This document shows, piece after piece, positions 1 to 8,317 of a stretch of DNA of 64,000 nucleotides. Position numbers and translations under genes: made by a program. The stretch is from Legionella_A sp963772805. GTDB taxonomy: Bacteria > Pseudomonadota > Gammaproteobacteria > Legionellales > Legionellaceae. Position 1 is the stretch's first letter. Every line of letters starts with the position of its first letter. A model generated the notes under the pieces. The model was given only the letters and a program-made list of their open reading frames with translations, did not search any database and had not been told where the DNA came from. Location: the NCBI GenBank assembly GCA_963772805.1, contig CAVYYU010000008.1:558001-622000 (forward strand), read 5' to 3'.

Positions 1-36
1 AGCATGGCTAAGCTCGCGTAGTGATTGGGTATGCAT
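1..36 (-). CDS. gatA: Asp/Glu-tRNA amidotransferase subunit A, first 12 codons only
   Basis: Reading the minus strand from an ATG at 36 gives MHTQSLRELSHA, which resembles the usual GatA N-terminus. The gene runs off the window start. The ATG lies 4 bases past the gatC stop codon, the normal gatC-gatA order. GatA is the amidase subunit that produces ammonia for converting misacylated Glu-tRNA(Gln) or Asp-tRNA(Asn). Only 12 residues are visible, so the call rests mostly on gene order. Confidence 0.75.
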   Translation of the reverse strand, partial: MHTQSLRELSHA

Positions 37-40
37 ACGC

Positions 41-343
41 TTATTTTCCTATGTCAATTACTTTGGGAACCAGATAGAGATCATCTGCAAATAATGGCGC
101 GATACTTGCGAGTTTCGACACCTGATTTTCCTCGCGGACTTCATCAACGCGTAGGCGTTGGTGTTGATGTTGATCAAGCGGGTGATGCAACGGGGTAATC
201 CCAATAGTATTCACTGAACGTAGCTGTTCGACAAAATTCATGATGGTAGCGACGTCATGAGCTAATTGCGTCGAATTTTCGGAATTCATTCCTATAGAGG
301 CTAGAGCCGCTATTTTTTCTAATTCGTTTTTTAATATGGCCAT
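41..343 (-). CDS. gatC: Asp/Glu-tRNA amidotransferase subunit C
   Basis: The product is a 100-residue protein, normal for GatC, the small subunit that wraps around GatA/GatB in the tRNA-dependent amidotransferase. The N-terminal helix contains 'LEKIAALASIGM', followed by a middle 'IMNFVEQLRSVNTIGITPLHHP' type segment with the conserved T-P-L at about residues 50-52, and an acidic 'VDEVREE' stretch typical of the family. The ATG is at 343, downstream of a well-formed promoter (369-396). gatA follows after 4 bases. An insertion sequence lies just upstream at 415 but leaves the promoter intact. Confidence 0.92.
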   Translation of the reverse strand: MAILKNELEKIAALASIGMNSENSTQLAHDVATIMNFVEQLRSVNTIGITPLHHPLDQHQHQRLRVDEVREENQVSKLASIAPLFADDLYLVPKVIDIGK

Positions 344-368
344 GTTTGGATTCCCAGTAAGAGAAATT

Positions 369-396
369 ATTATACCGTGTGGCTATAAAGTTACAA
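369..396 (-). promoter_or_regulatory. Sigma70-type promoter for gatCA
   Basis: On the minus strand there is a -35-like TTGTAA (396-391), a 16-base spacer and a perfect -10 TATAAT (374-369), 26 bases before the gatC ATG. It sits between the IS end at 415 and gatC, so gatCA expression probably does not depend on the IS. Confidence 0.65.
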
Positions 397-512
397 TCGT
401 AGGTTTAGTTGCGAGTTGCCTCAAAAGAAATGTTACCGAAAACAGGAAATTTTAGATTCGTTGCCTCATAACTTATGTTACCGAAGAAAAATAATAATAA
501 GGGACATTTTTT

Positions 513-1694
513 ATGGGGAAGTTATCGATGGAGCTTTACTTAAAAAATTTGTCTAAACGTTACCATGCTGCAGGAAAGCGTGATAAAGGCATCATCCTGC
601 AAGAATTATGTGAATCGAGTGGCTATCACAAGAAGCATGCTATTCGATTGCTGAATGCTGTCCCAAAGAAGCAGAAACGTAAAATAAAGACAGGTAGGCC
701 TAGCATATATCCAGAAAATCTTTATCTGGAGCCATTAAAGCGGATTTGGCTATTAAGCGACCAACTTTGTGGAAAACGATTGAAAATGGCCTTGCCGCTT
801 TGGTTGCCTTATTATGGTGAGGCTTATGGTGCATTAGATCCCGGGGTATATGAGGGTTTATTATCGATGAGCGCTGCAACCATCGACCGATTGCTCATCC
901 CATTGCGCGTGAAATATAAACGTTCATACGGTGGCACAAAGCCTGGCAGTATATTAAAAAAACATATTCCAGTAAAAACAAATCAGTGGGATGAAGACAG
1001 GCCTGGCTATCTAGAAGCGGATACGGTGGCTCACTGTGGGTCATCCCTGAATGGCAGCTTTGTATGGAGTCTAACGATGACCGATATAAACTGCGGATGG
1101 ACTGAGCTTAGAGCCGTTTGGAACAAAGGGGCTACTGGCGTGGTATCGCAGATAAAAGATATTGAAGAGAACTTACCTTTTCTTATTTTGGGATTTGATT
1201 GTGATAATGGCTCTGAATTTCTCAATTGGCATTTAATGCATTATTTTTCGAACGAGGCAGGTGCTCATAGGATCCATTTTACTCGTTCTAGGCCTTATCA
1301 TAGTGATGATAATGCCCATGTTGAGCAAAAAAATTGGACTCATGTAAGGCAATTAATGGGTTATTCTCGCCTTGATAATGAAGCCCTTGTTGAGTTGATG
1401 AATGACCTTTATAAAAATGAAGTGTCCCAAATGAATAATTTTTTTCTTCCCAACTTTAAACTTATTGAAAAACAGAGGGTTCAAGCCAAAATTATAAGGA
1501 AACATAGCAAGCCAGAAACACCTTATCAACGCTTAATTAAGTCAGAACATATCAGTGAGGACAAGAAAAAAGAACTAACAGAAGCTTACAATCAACTGAA
1601 CCCGTTTATGCTACAGAAAACGATCCAAAAAAAATTAAAACGAATTTTTTCATTGGTAAATATCAAAACCGATTCAAAAATGCGCTATATTTAA
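513..1694 (+). CDS. Transposase, integrase-core DDE type
   Basis: A 393-residue transposase. The N-terminal ~60 residues form a basic helix-turn-helix region ('SSGYHKKHAIRLL'). The integrase core follows, with the likely catalytic triad D170 ('LEADTVAH'), D231 ('DCDNGSEF') and E271 ('AHVEQKNW'). The C-terminus is lysine-rich. The 'EADTVAHCG...WSLTMTDINCGWTE' architecture is that of IS481/ISNCY-like transposases; the exact IS family name is from memory and not certain. The ATG at 513 is preceded by AAGGGACA. The frame is intact from start to stop, so the element may be active. Confidence 0.88.
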   Translation: MGKLSMELYLKNLSKRYHAAGKRDKGIILQELCESSGYHKKHAIRLLNAVPKKQKRKIKTGRPSIYPENLYLEPLKRIWLLSDQLCGKRLKMALPLWLPYYGEAYGALDPGVYEGLLSMSAATIDRLLIPLRVKYKRSYGGTKPGSILKKHIPVKTNQWDEDRPGYLEADTVAHCGSSLNGSFVWSLTMTDINCGWTELRAVWNKGATGVVSQIKDIEENLPFLILGFDCDNGSEFLNWHLMHYFSNEAGAHRIHFTRSRPYHSDDNAHVEQKNWTHVRQLMGYSRLDNEALVELMNDLYKNEVSQMNNFFLPNFKLIEKQRVQAKIIRKHSKPETPYQRLIKSEHISEDKKKELTEAYNQLNPFMLQKTIQKKLKRIFSLVNIKTDSKMRYI

Positions 1695-1704
1695 ACATAC
1701 GGTG

Positions 1705-1729
1705 CAGCCGGGGACGGCGATGACCGTGA
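1705..1729 (+). repeat. 25-bp module shared by two unrelated IS elements (copy A)
   Basis: 25 bases beginning CAGCCGGGGACGG occur here after the transposase stop and again, inverted and exact, at 26613-26637 downstream of the IS3-family orfB. Both copies sit in the 3' non-coding part of an IS. A short AGGATATTT lies nearby in both elements. Confidence 0.8.
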
Positions 1730-1969
1730 GGATATAAACGAAGGGGCCTCATTACCGGCCCCTTCACCCCGCTAGGATATTTATAGAGGATATTTATGTT
1801 AATCAAGTCTCAGTTCGGTAACATGAGTTATGAGGCAACGAAAAGACCCTTGGGTAACATTTACTTATGAGGCAACTGGGTTGTCCCTCCGTCGGAAAGG
1901 GCAGAACTATAGATTTTTTACCCCTGGAATGATAAACATGTAACGTTGTGTTAACCGAGTATCCTTGCG

Positions 1970-4117
1970 ATGTTGCAACAAGTCATTACCGCCGGTGGCG
2001 TTCATGTTGAATATGAACAACAAGTGCTTGCCTATCCACAGGCCATCGAATCAATCGTTGATCGATTAGATTCACAGCGTGGTGCTTTATTTGCTTCCAG
2101 CTTTGAATATCCCGGGCGTTATACCTGTTGGGATATTGCTTTTTATAATCCACCGCTTGTTATTACCTGCCGCGAGACTCGGATTAATTTACAAGCACTC
2201 AATAAACGCGGTGAAGTATTGCTTGCAGCAATAGTGCCTGTTTTGGATAAAACCGATGAAGTTGATGTTATCCAAAACACTGAAACGATGTGTCATGTTC
2301 AGGTGAAGCTCACCCAGCGAGTTTTTAGTGAGGAGGAGCGCAGTCGTCAGCCTTCCGTCTTTACTGTTTTGCGCCATATTCTGGCTTTTTTTAAATCGAA
2401 TGAAGAACCATACCTTGGAATATACGGTGCATTTGGTTATGACTTGATTTTTCAATTTGAAGTCATTGAACGATGCAAAGAACGCACACAAATGCAACGC
2501 GATCTGGTGCTCTATTTGCCCGATGAAATTTTTGTCGTCAATCATCGCAAAGAAGAAGCATTTGTCAGACGTTATGATTTTCAATTTGAAGGAAAATCTA
2601 CTCAGGGTATGCCACGGGAGGGGACATTTGAACCTTACAAGCCTGAGTTTACACCCACTAAAGAATGTGATCATGAGCCTGGTGAATACACTGCGGTTGT
2701 TGAAACGGCTAAGACGCGTTTTGCCTGCGGTGATCTGTTCGAAGTCGTGCCGAGCCAAACTTTTTATATGCCCTGCTCAGAAAATCCATCTGTTATTTTC
2801 AAAGAAATGCGCCGTAAAAACCCATCTCCGTATGGATTTTTTATCAATTTAGGTGAGTCTGAATACCTGGTTGGCGCATCGCCTGAAATGTATGTGCGCG
2901 TTCAGGGAAAACGAGTTGAAACTTGCCCTATTTCAGGCACTATCAAACGCGGCAATGATGCTATTGAAGATGCCTACAATATTCAATTATTGCTTGATTC
3001 GGAAAAAGAGTCATCCGAGTTGACCATGTGTACGGATGTTGATAGAAACGACAAGTCGCGTATCTGTGAAGCGGGTAGTGTACGCGTTATTGGACGTCGC
3101 CAAATTGAAATGTATTCACGTTTAATTCATACCGTTGATCATGTGGAAGGGCAAATGCGTGAAGGTTTTGATGCAGTAGATGCATTTTTAACCCACATGT
3201 GGGTGGTTACGGTAACGGGCGCGCCTAAATTATGGGCGATGAATTTTATTGAGCATCATGAGAAATCACCACGGAAATGGTATGCAGGCGCTGTAGGGTG
3301 GTTTAATTTTAATGGCAATCTGAATACGGGGCTGGTGTTACGAACGATGCGTATTGAGCGAGGTGTCGCTGAAATTCGTGTGGGCGCGACTTTGCTTTAT
3401 GACTCTTTGCCGGAAGAGGAAGAGCAGGAAACACGCTTAAAGGCATCCGCTTTTATTGATTTGTTACGAAAGCCTGATGCCGCCGTACAATATTTGCCTG
3501 TGATCACACAAAATGGTGTTGGAAAACAGGTTTTGCTTGTTGATCATCAGGACTCCTTTGTTCATACCCTTGCCAATTATATTCGCCAGACCGGCGCCAC
3601 GGTGACGACTGTACGCAGCGAGCATGCGCTGACTTATTTGCAGCAGCACGATTATGATCTGGTATTTTTATCACCAGGTCCTGGTAAGCCGGATGATTTT
3701 AATTTGGCGCAAACTATAGAGGCGGTACTTGCAAAAAATACAGCTTTATTTGGTGTGTGCTTGGGTTTGCAAGGGATCGTCGAATATTTTGGCGGGGTTT
3801 TGGGGGTTCTTGATTACCCAATGCATGGTAAGGCATCATCGATTGATATTCTAGTCGATAGGGGGCTTTTTACCGGTCTTGATCGATCATTTACTGCCGG
3901 ACGCTACCACTCTCTCTATGCACTTCGTGATCAGGTGCCTGATGTGCTGGACGTCACTGCAATGAGCCAGGACGGTGTTGTCATGGCTGTGTCGCATCGC
4001 CAGCTTCCAGTCCATGCCGTGCAGTTTCATCCAGAAACAATTCTTTCTATGCGCAAACAAGCTGGTCTGCGGATCATAAGCAATTTGATGGGGATGCTCA
4101 AAAATAATGCGGAATAA
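1970..4117 (+). CDS. trpEG: Anthranilate synthase, fused TrpE-TrpG
   Basis: A 715-residue fusion catalysing chorismate + glutamine to anthranilate + pyruvate + glutamate, the first committed step of tryptophan synthesis. Residues ~1-510 are the chorismate-binding TrpE part ('CPISGTIKRGND', 'VTVTGAPKLWAMNFIE', 'GAVGWFNFNGNLNTG'). Residues ~515-712 are a class I glutamine amidotransferase with nucleophile C597 ('GVCLGLQ') and H687/E689 ('QFHPET'). Single-chain TrpEG is known from rhizobia and Legionella. No other trp gene is in the window, so it stands apart from a trp operon. I saw no leader peptide or attenuator in 1877-1969. It overlaps clcA by 11 bases. Confidence 0.92.
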   Translation: MLQQVITAGGVHVEYEQQVLAYPQAIESIVDRLDSQRGALFASSFEYPGRYTCWDIAFYNPPLVITCRETRINLQALNKRGEVLLAAIVPVLDKTDEVDVIQNTETMCHVQVKLTQRVFSEEERSRQPSVFTVLRHILAFFKSNEEPYLGIYGAFGYDLIFQFEVIERCKERTQMQRDLVLYLPDEIFVVNHRKEEAFVRRYDFQFEGKSTQGMPREGTFEPYKPEFTPTKECDHEPGEYTAVVETAKTRFACGDLFEVVPSQTFYMPCSENPSVIFKEMRRKNPSPYGFFINLGESEYLVGASPEMYVRVQGKRVETCPISGTIKRGNDAIEDAYNIQLLLDSEKESSELTMCTDVDRNDKSRICEAGSVRVIGRRQIEMYSRLIHTVDHVEGQMREGFDAVDAFLTHMWVVTVTGAPKLWAMNFIEHHEKSPRKWYAGAVGWFNFNGNLNTGLVLRTMRIERGVAEIRVGATLLYDSLPEEEEQETRLKASAFIDLLRKPDAAVQYLPVITQNGVGKQVLLVDHQDSFVHTLANYIRQTGATVTTVRSEHALTYLQQHDYDLVFLSPGPGKPDDFNLAQTIEAVLAKNTALFGVCLGLQGIVEYFGGVLGVLDYPMHGKASSIDILVDRGLFTGLDRSFTAGRYHSLYALRDQVPDVLDVTAMSQDGVVMAVSHRQLPVHAVQFHPETILSMRKQAGLRIISNLMGMLKNNAE

Positions 4118-5411
4118 AATTTTAACAATATATTTTACTGCCATGCTCCTTGGCGTGCTTACCGGGTTGGTCGGCTCTCTTTTTCAACTGGCAATCAGTG
4201 GTGTAAATGCATTATTAATTCACTGGTTTCATTTTGCCAGTTCCCGCGGTTGGTCAGTGGGTCTGGTTTCTGCCATGACCTCGATGATCATGGTTTATAG
4301 CGCGTGGCTTATGGTTAAATATATTTCTCGCGAAGCGTCAGGCAGTGGTGTGCAAGAAATAGAAGGAACATTATTAGGTGTGCGCCCAATATTCTGGCGG
4401 CGATTGTTACCCGTTAAATTTATAGGCGGTGTATTAGCGATTTCGGCGAAAATGGTGCTTGGTCGCGAGGGTCCTACGATACAAATTGGTGGAAATCTCG
4501 GTGAAATGTTAGGCGAGTGGTTTAAATTCAAACGAAATCGTCGTGACGCTTTAATTGCGGCAGGTGCTGCAGCAGGATTAGCAACAGCGTTCAACGCACC
4601 CTTGGCGGGGGTTCTCTTTGTGCTTGAAGAGATGCGCAATGAATTCAATTTTTCATTTACAAACTTTAAAACGGTTGCCATTTGTTGCGCTATGGCAACG
4701 ATCGTTCTGCATTTGATCATGGGGGCTCAACCCGCTATCCCAATGGATGTTTTTCATCTGCCGAGTCTTCGCTCACTGTGGCTGTTTTTTATTTTTGGGA
4801 TTATTGTCGGATTTGCAGGACTATATTTCAACACCATCTTGATGAAAAGTTTATACGTGATAGATAAATTGGGTTCAAAATCACGTGATGTCTATGTGAT
4901 TTTAATTGGGTTGCTTGTTGGCTTTCTTGCTTATATTTACCCGGAAACGGTTGGCGGGGGGTATGAAATTATTGAAAAATCCTTAAGCATGAGTCCTGGT
5001 GTTGGGATTTTGGCAATGCTGTTGGTTGTAAGGTTTGTTACCACAATAATGTGCTACAACACAGGCGTTCCAGGCGGTATTTTTGCTCCAATGCTGGCTT
5101 TAGGTACATTGCTTGGATTGGCTGCATCGCAAGTATCGCACTGGTTATTAATCGATACATCTATTCATCCTGGTATGTTTGCGGTGGCAGGTATGGGGGC
5201 CTTGTTTTCAGCTTGTGTGCGGGCACCGATTACCGGTATCGTTTTGGTGGTCGAAATGACACAGAATTATTCTTTGATTTTACCCCTGATGGTAAGTTGC
5301 CTGACGTCAACTACGGTGGTGCAGTTGGCCAAAAACCCGCCTATATATACGCAATTGCTGAGTCGAGTCTTGAAGAAAAATCGTCAAGGTAAGGTTACAA
5401 CGTTCGATTAG
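4107..5411 (+). CDS. clcA: ClC-type chloride channel / H+ antiporter
   Basis: A 434-residue ClC family membrane protein with about ten hydrophobic helices and no CBS domains. The anion-pathway motifs are 'GSGVQEIEG' (GSGxP-like), 'GREGPT' with the gating glutamate, and 'GVPGGIFAP'. The glutamate in 'FVLEEMRNE' corresponds to the internal proton glutamate of E. coli ClcA, favouring Cl-/H+ antiport over a passive channel (inference). ClcA helps extreme acid resistance in E. coli. The ATG overlaps the end of trpEG by 11 bases, suggesting translational coupling. Confidence 0.9.
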   Translation: MRNKILTIYFTAMLLGVLTGLVGSLFQLAISGVNALLIHWFHFASSRGWSVGLVSAMTSMIMVYSAWLMVKYISREASGSGVQEIEGTLLGVRPIFWRRLLPVKFIGGVLAISAKMVLGREGPTIQIGGNLGEMLGEWFKFKRNRRDALIAAGAAAGLATAFNAPLAGVLFVLEEMRNEFNFSFTNFKTVAICCAMATIVLHLIMGAQPAIPMDVFHLPSLRSLWLFFIFGIIVGFAGLYFNTILMKSLYVIDKLGSKSRDVYVILIGLLVGFLAYIYPETVGGGYEIIEKSLSMSPGVGILAMLLVVRFVTTIMCYNTGVPGGIFAPMLALGTLLGLAASQVSHWLLIDTSIHPGMFAVAGMGALFSACVRAPITGIVLVVEMTQNYSLILPLMVSCLTSTTVVQLAKNPPIYTQLLSRVLKKNRQGKVTTFD

Positions 5412-5523
5412 GTCGTGATGGAAAATTATTTAATGCTAGCAGTATATTCATACGCTTGCTCCAGCTCAATCTATAATATATTTTATGTTTTTATTCGCAA
5501 ATTTAAGAACGGGAGACAAAGTA

Positions 5524-6411
5524 ATGCCTGAGAGACAGAGCAAATCTGCTAATAATGTTTGCAATCAGATTGAAGATAAAAATAGTAGTAAAAATCGATA
5601 CAGAAATCTTACTGTTAATGTGGGTGCGGATGTAGATCATGATGATCAAACTACAATTGAAAAACCAGATAGTCAACAAGTAACGGAATGGAAAAAGCAG
5701 GCCAATCGTGGCGTTGCAAGTGCACAATGTAACCTGGGTACCGCCTATTTATTGGGAGAGGGTGTTCCAAAAGATATTCATGAATCATTCGCGTGGTATA
5801 TAAAAGCCGCGAAAAATGGGCTTGTGCAAGCGCAATTTAACCTCGCGCACTTTTATATGGGTAGATTTGATTTTCAACAAGATCTTCCAAAAGCATTTTT
5901 TTGGAGTAGCAAAGCTGCGCAGCAAGGATACCCTAGCTCACAATATAATCTGGGAATAATGTACATTAATGGTCTCGGTGTTGCAAAAGATGAAGAGGAA
6001 GGCATTAGTTGGATCAAAAAAGCGGCTTTGCAACAGCATGTACGGGCAACGAATTTTATAACAAGCTACTTGGGCACAGAAAGCATGTTTAAAACTCTAA
6101 AAGATTCTATAAAAGGTAGACTCATCACAGAGTGGCCTGGGAGCTTAAATAAATATAGTGCTAAAAATTGTGAGCTCGCTGATTTGATTTTGAGTCTTAA
6201 TGCATGTCAAGGCGAAAAAAAATTAAACGACGCATTACTTATACTAGGTTTGGAACGGCCAAGTAATGAAGGTAAACCAACGCTGCCCTTTTCCGCGTTG
6301 ATTGGCTCCTATGCAGGTTTATTTAAACCATCTGGAACACAACAACATGATCAACAAGCTAGCGTGACAGAGATAAATTATACTTCACAGCGGCATTTTA
6401 ACTTCACGTAA
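5524..6411 (+). CDS. Sel1-repeat protein
   Basis: The start is placed at the ATG at 5524 because GGGAG lies 8-9 bases upstream; an ATG at 5485 lacks a ribosome site. The product is 295 residues. After a polar N-terminus of ~60 residues come three Sel1-like repeats, for example 'AQCNLGTAYLLGEGVPKD', 'AQFNLAHFYMG' and 'SQYNLGIMYINGLGVAKD'. The C-terminal ~130 residues are of unknown type. There is no signal peptide. Sel1 repeats mediate protein-protein contacts, and Legionella and Coxiella use several such proteins in host interaction. A host-directed role here is only a possibility. Confidence 0.8.
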   Translation: MPERQSKSANNVCNQIEDKNSSKNRYRNLTVNVGADVDHDDQTTIEKPDSQQVTEWKKQANRGVASAQCNLGTAYLLGEGVPKDIHESFAWYIKAAKNGLVQAQFNLAHFYMGRFDFQQDLPKAFFWSSKAAQQGYPSSQYNLGIMYINGLGVAKDEEEGISWIKKAALQQHVRATNFITSYLGTESMFKTLKDSIKGRLITEWPGSLNKYSAKNCELADLILSLNACQGEKKLNDALLILGLERPSNEGKPTLPFSALIGSYAGLFKPSGTQQHDQQASVTEINYTSQRHFNFT

Positions 6412-6590
6412 ATGTGATTTTATCTACAATAAAAAAATACACAAGGAGCTTTTGTGAGAGGGTTAAAATTTAACAATAATGTGCTTGTTGAGTCAAAACA
6501 TGATTCATAGGAGTGAGTTGATTCGTAATCAGTGCATTCGCAATTGATAGTCGTTATACTTTTAGCCTGCAATGGCAATCCGGTTGTTTG

Positions 6591-7469
6591 ATGGCAAAAT
6601 TCACTCTACATTCTAAAACGGCTTTATTTTTTATTGCGCCGCAATTATTGGTGACTCTTCTGTTTTTCATTTGGCCAGCCTGCGGCGCCTTGTTGCAATC
6701 ATTGTTTTTCAGTGATGCATTTGGTTTACACCACCAATTTGCCTGGCTGATCAATTTTGCGGATTTATTTAAGAGTCCGGATTATTGCAAGGCTGTGTGG
6801 GTCACTATTATTATGGCCAGCTCAATCACGATGATTACCATGGTTTTTGGATTGTCATTGGCAGTTTTGGTTAATGGCAGAACAAAAGGTCAACAAATCT
6901 ACAAATCCTTATTACTATGGCCGTATGCGGTGGCTCCCGCCGTCGCTGCCATCATGTGGCGTTTTTTATGTCATCCAACAATGGGGTGGATGACAAGGGT
7001 ATTAAAGGCGATCGGGGTTGATTTCAACTACATTATCCATGCAAAACAAGCGTTATTCATGGTCATTATGACCGCCAGTTGGCAGCAATTTAGCTACAAT
7101 TTCCTGTTTTATTTTGCCGCGCTGAAATTGATACCGCGTACATTAATAGAAGCCGCTATTATCGATGGCGCATCTACTTGGCGCCGATTTTGGCAGATTA
7201 TTTTCCCACTCTTGTCGCCCACAACTTTTTTCTTGCTTACTATGAACCTTATTTACTCATTCTTCGATACTTTTGGTATTATTCATGTGATTACCAATGG
7301 AGGGCCTGGCTACAGCACGACCACGTTGATGTACAAAGTGTATGAGGATGGTTTTGTAGGCATGGATCCCGGTAGCTCATCGGCGCAATCAGTTATATTG
7401 ATGTTTATCGTTGTGGGTCTTACCTTGCTGCAGTTTCGTTATCTTGAGAAAAAGGTTCACTACCAATGA
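6591..7469 (+). CDS. ugpA: Glycerol-3-phosphate ABC transporter permease UgpA
   Basis: A 292-residue inner-membrane permease with six predicted helices and the ABC-permease EAA loop 'EAAIIDGASTWRRFWQIIFP', which docks to the ATPase. It is close in length and motif to UgpA (sn-glycerol-3-phosphate uptake). I use the ATG at 6591; a TTG sits directly before it. It overlaps ugpE by 4 bases. The periplasmic binding protein gene ugpB, normally first in the operon, is not here: upstream is a 180-bp gap and a Sel1 gene. Confidence 0.88.
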   Translation: MAKFTLHSKTALFFIAPQLLVTLLFFIWPACGALLQSLFFSDAFGLHHQFAWLINFADLFKSPDYCKAVWVTIIMASSITMITMVFGLSLAVLVNGRTKGQQIYKSLLLWPYAVAPAVAAIMWRFLCHPTMGWMTRVLKAIGVDFNYIIHAKQALFMVIMTASWQQFSYNFLFYFAALKLIPRTLIEAAIIDGASTWRRFWQIIFPLLSPTTFFLLTMNLIYSFFDTFGIIHVITNGGPGYSTTTLMYKVYEDGFVGMDPGSSSAQSVILMFIVVGLTLLQFRYLEKKVHYQ

Positions 7470-8317
7470 GGAGTTTTGCGTTTATTAAAAACTATTTCCC
7501 TCACATTTTGTCACACGCGCTATTATGCCTTTTTGTGGCTTTTATGTTCTTACCCCTTTATCTGGCTCTCGTTGCAGCTAGCCACGATGCAGGGACAATG
7601 ATGCATGCGCCCTTACCGACTTGGCCTGGAACGGCATTATTCACGAATGTAAAAACAGTGTTAACGGAAGGATTGGTTTCAACAGGCGGTGAGCCAGTCG
7701 CTCGTATGTTGTTGAATAGTTTACTGATGGCTATGTTTATCGCTGCTGGAAAAATAATATTGGCTCTGAGTTCCGCCTTTGCGCTGGTCTATTTCGATTT
7801 TCCATTCAAACGGCTCTGCTATGCGCTAATATTCTTGACCATGATGTTGCCTGTTGAGGTGCGTATTGTGCCAACATTCCAAATCGTGGCTTCATTTGGT
7901 TGGTTAAATACCTATGCCGGCCTCACCCTACCTTTAATGGCGTCGGCGACGGCAACGTTTTTATTCAGGCAGTTTTTTAAAACGATATCCACTGAGTTAG
8001 TTGATGCTGCAAAACTGGATGGAGCAGGACCTGTGCGATTTTTTGTTGATATTTTATTACCATTATCAAAGCCGCAGATTGCAGCTTTGTTCATTATCAT
8101 GTTTGTTTATGGATGGAATCAATATCTATGGCCACTGGTCATGACCACAGATACCAGTATGGCAACCATTGTAATGGGGATTCGTTATTTGGCTGGTGTC
8201 GCCGATCAAATACCGCAATGGCATTATATTATGACGGTTACATTAATCGCTTTATTGCCTCCGTGCTTGGTGGTAATTACCTTACAACGGTGGTTTGAAC
8301 AAGGGTTGATGGAGTAA
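7466..8317 (+). CDS. ugpE: Glycerol-3-phosphate ABC transporter permease UgpE
   Basis: A 283-residue second permease, six predicted helices, EAA motif variant 'DAAKLDGAGPVRFFVDILLP' near residue 180. The N-terminus ('HILSHALLCLFVAFMFLPLY') is the first membrane helix. It starts in an ATGA overlap with ugpA and ends in a TAATG overlap with ugpC, so the three are translationally coupled. With UgpA it forms the membrane channel of the importer. Confidence 0.88.
   Translation: MRSFAFIKNYFPHILSHALLCLFVAFMFLPLYLALVAASHDAGTMMHAPLPTWPGTALFTNVKTVLTEGLVSTGGEPVARMLLNSLLMAMFIAAGKIILALSSAFALVYFDFPFKRLCYALIFLTMMLPVEVRIVPTFQIVASFGWLNTYAGLTLPLMASATATFLFRQFFKTISTELVDAAKLDGAGPVRFFVDILLPLSKPQIAALFIIMFVYGWNQYLWPLVMTTDTSMATIVMGIRYLAGVADQIPQWHYIMTVTLIALLPPCLVVITLQRWFEQGLME

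Larger units (their letters stand above)
415..1876 (+). mobile_element. Insertion sequence with doubled terminal repeats (rve/DDE type, ISNCY-like)
   Basis: About 1.46 kb carrying one transposase. Each end has two copies of a ~26-bp site beginning GTTGCCTCA and ending TGTTACC. The left copies start at 415 and about 460; the right copies, inverted, end at about 1840 and 1876. The inner pair (about 460-485 against 1815-1840) differs at one position. Tandem sites at each end suggest multiple transposase binding. I see no clear target duplication. The non-coding right part (1695-1814) holds a GC-rich hairpin (GGGGCC/GGCCCC near 1744-1764) and a 25-bp module shared with the IS3 element at 26.6 kb. 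The IS separates gatC from trpEG. Confidence 0.85.

Noticed and set aside
1877..1969. Possible trp leader/attenuator before trpEG
   Set aside because: No short frame with repeated TGG codons and no competing stem-loops with a T-run.
2189..2758. 189-codon antisense frame inside trpEG
   Set aside because: Shadow of a well-supported gene, with no motif and no ribosome site.
5485..5523. Earlier ATG for the Sel1 protein
   Set aside because: No ribosome site there, whereas the ATG at 5524 has GGGAG at proper spacing.
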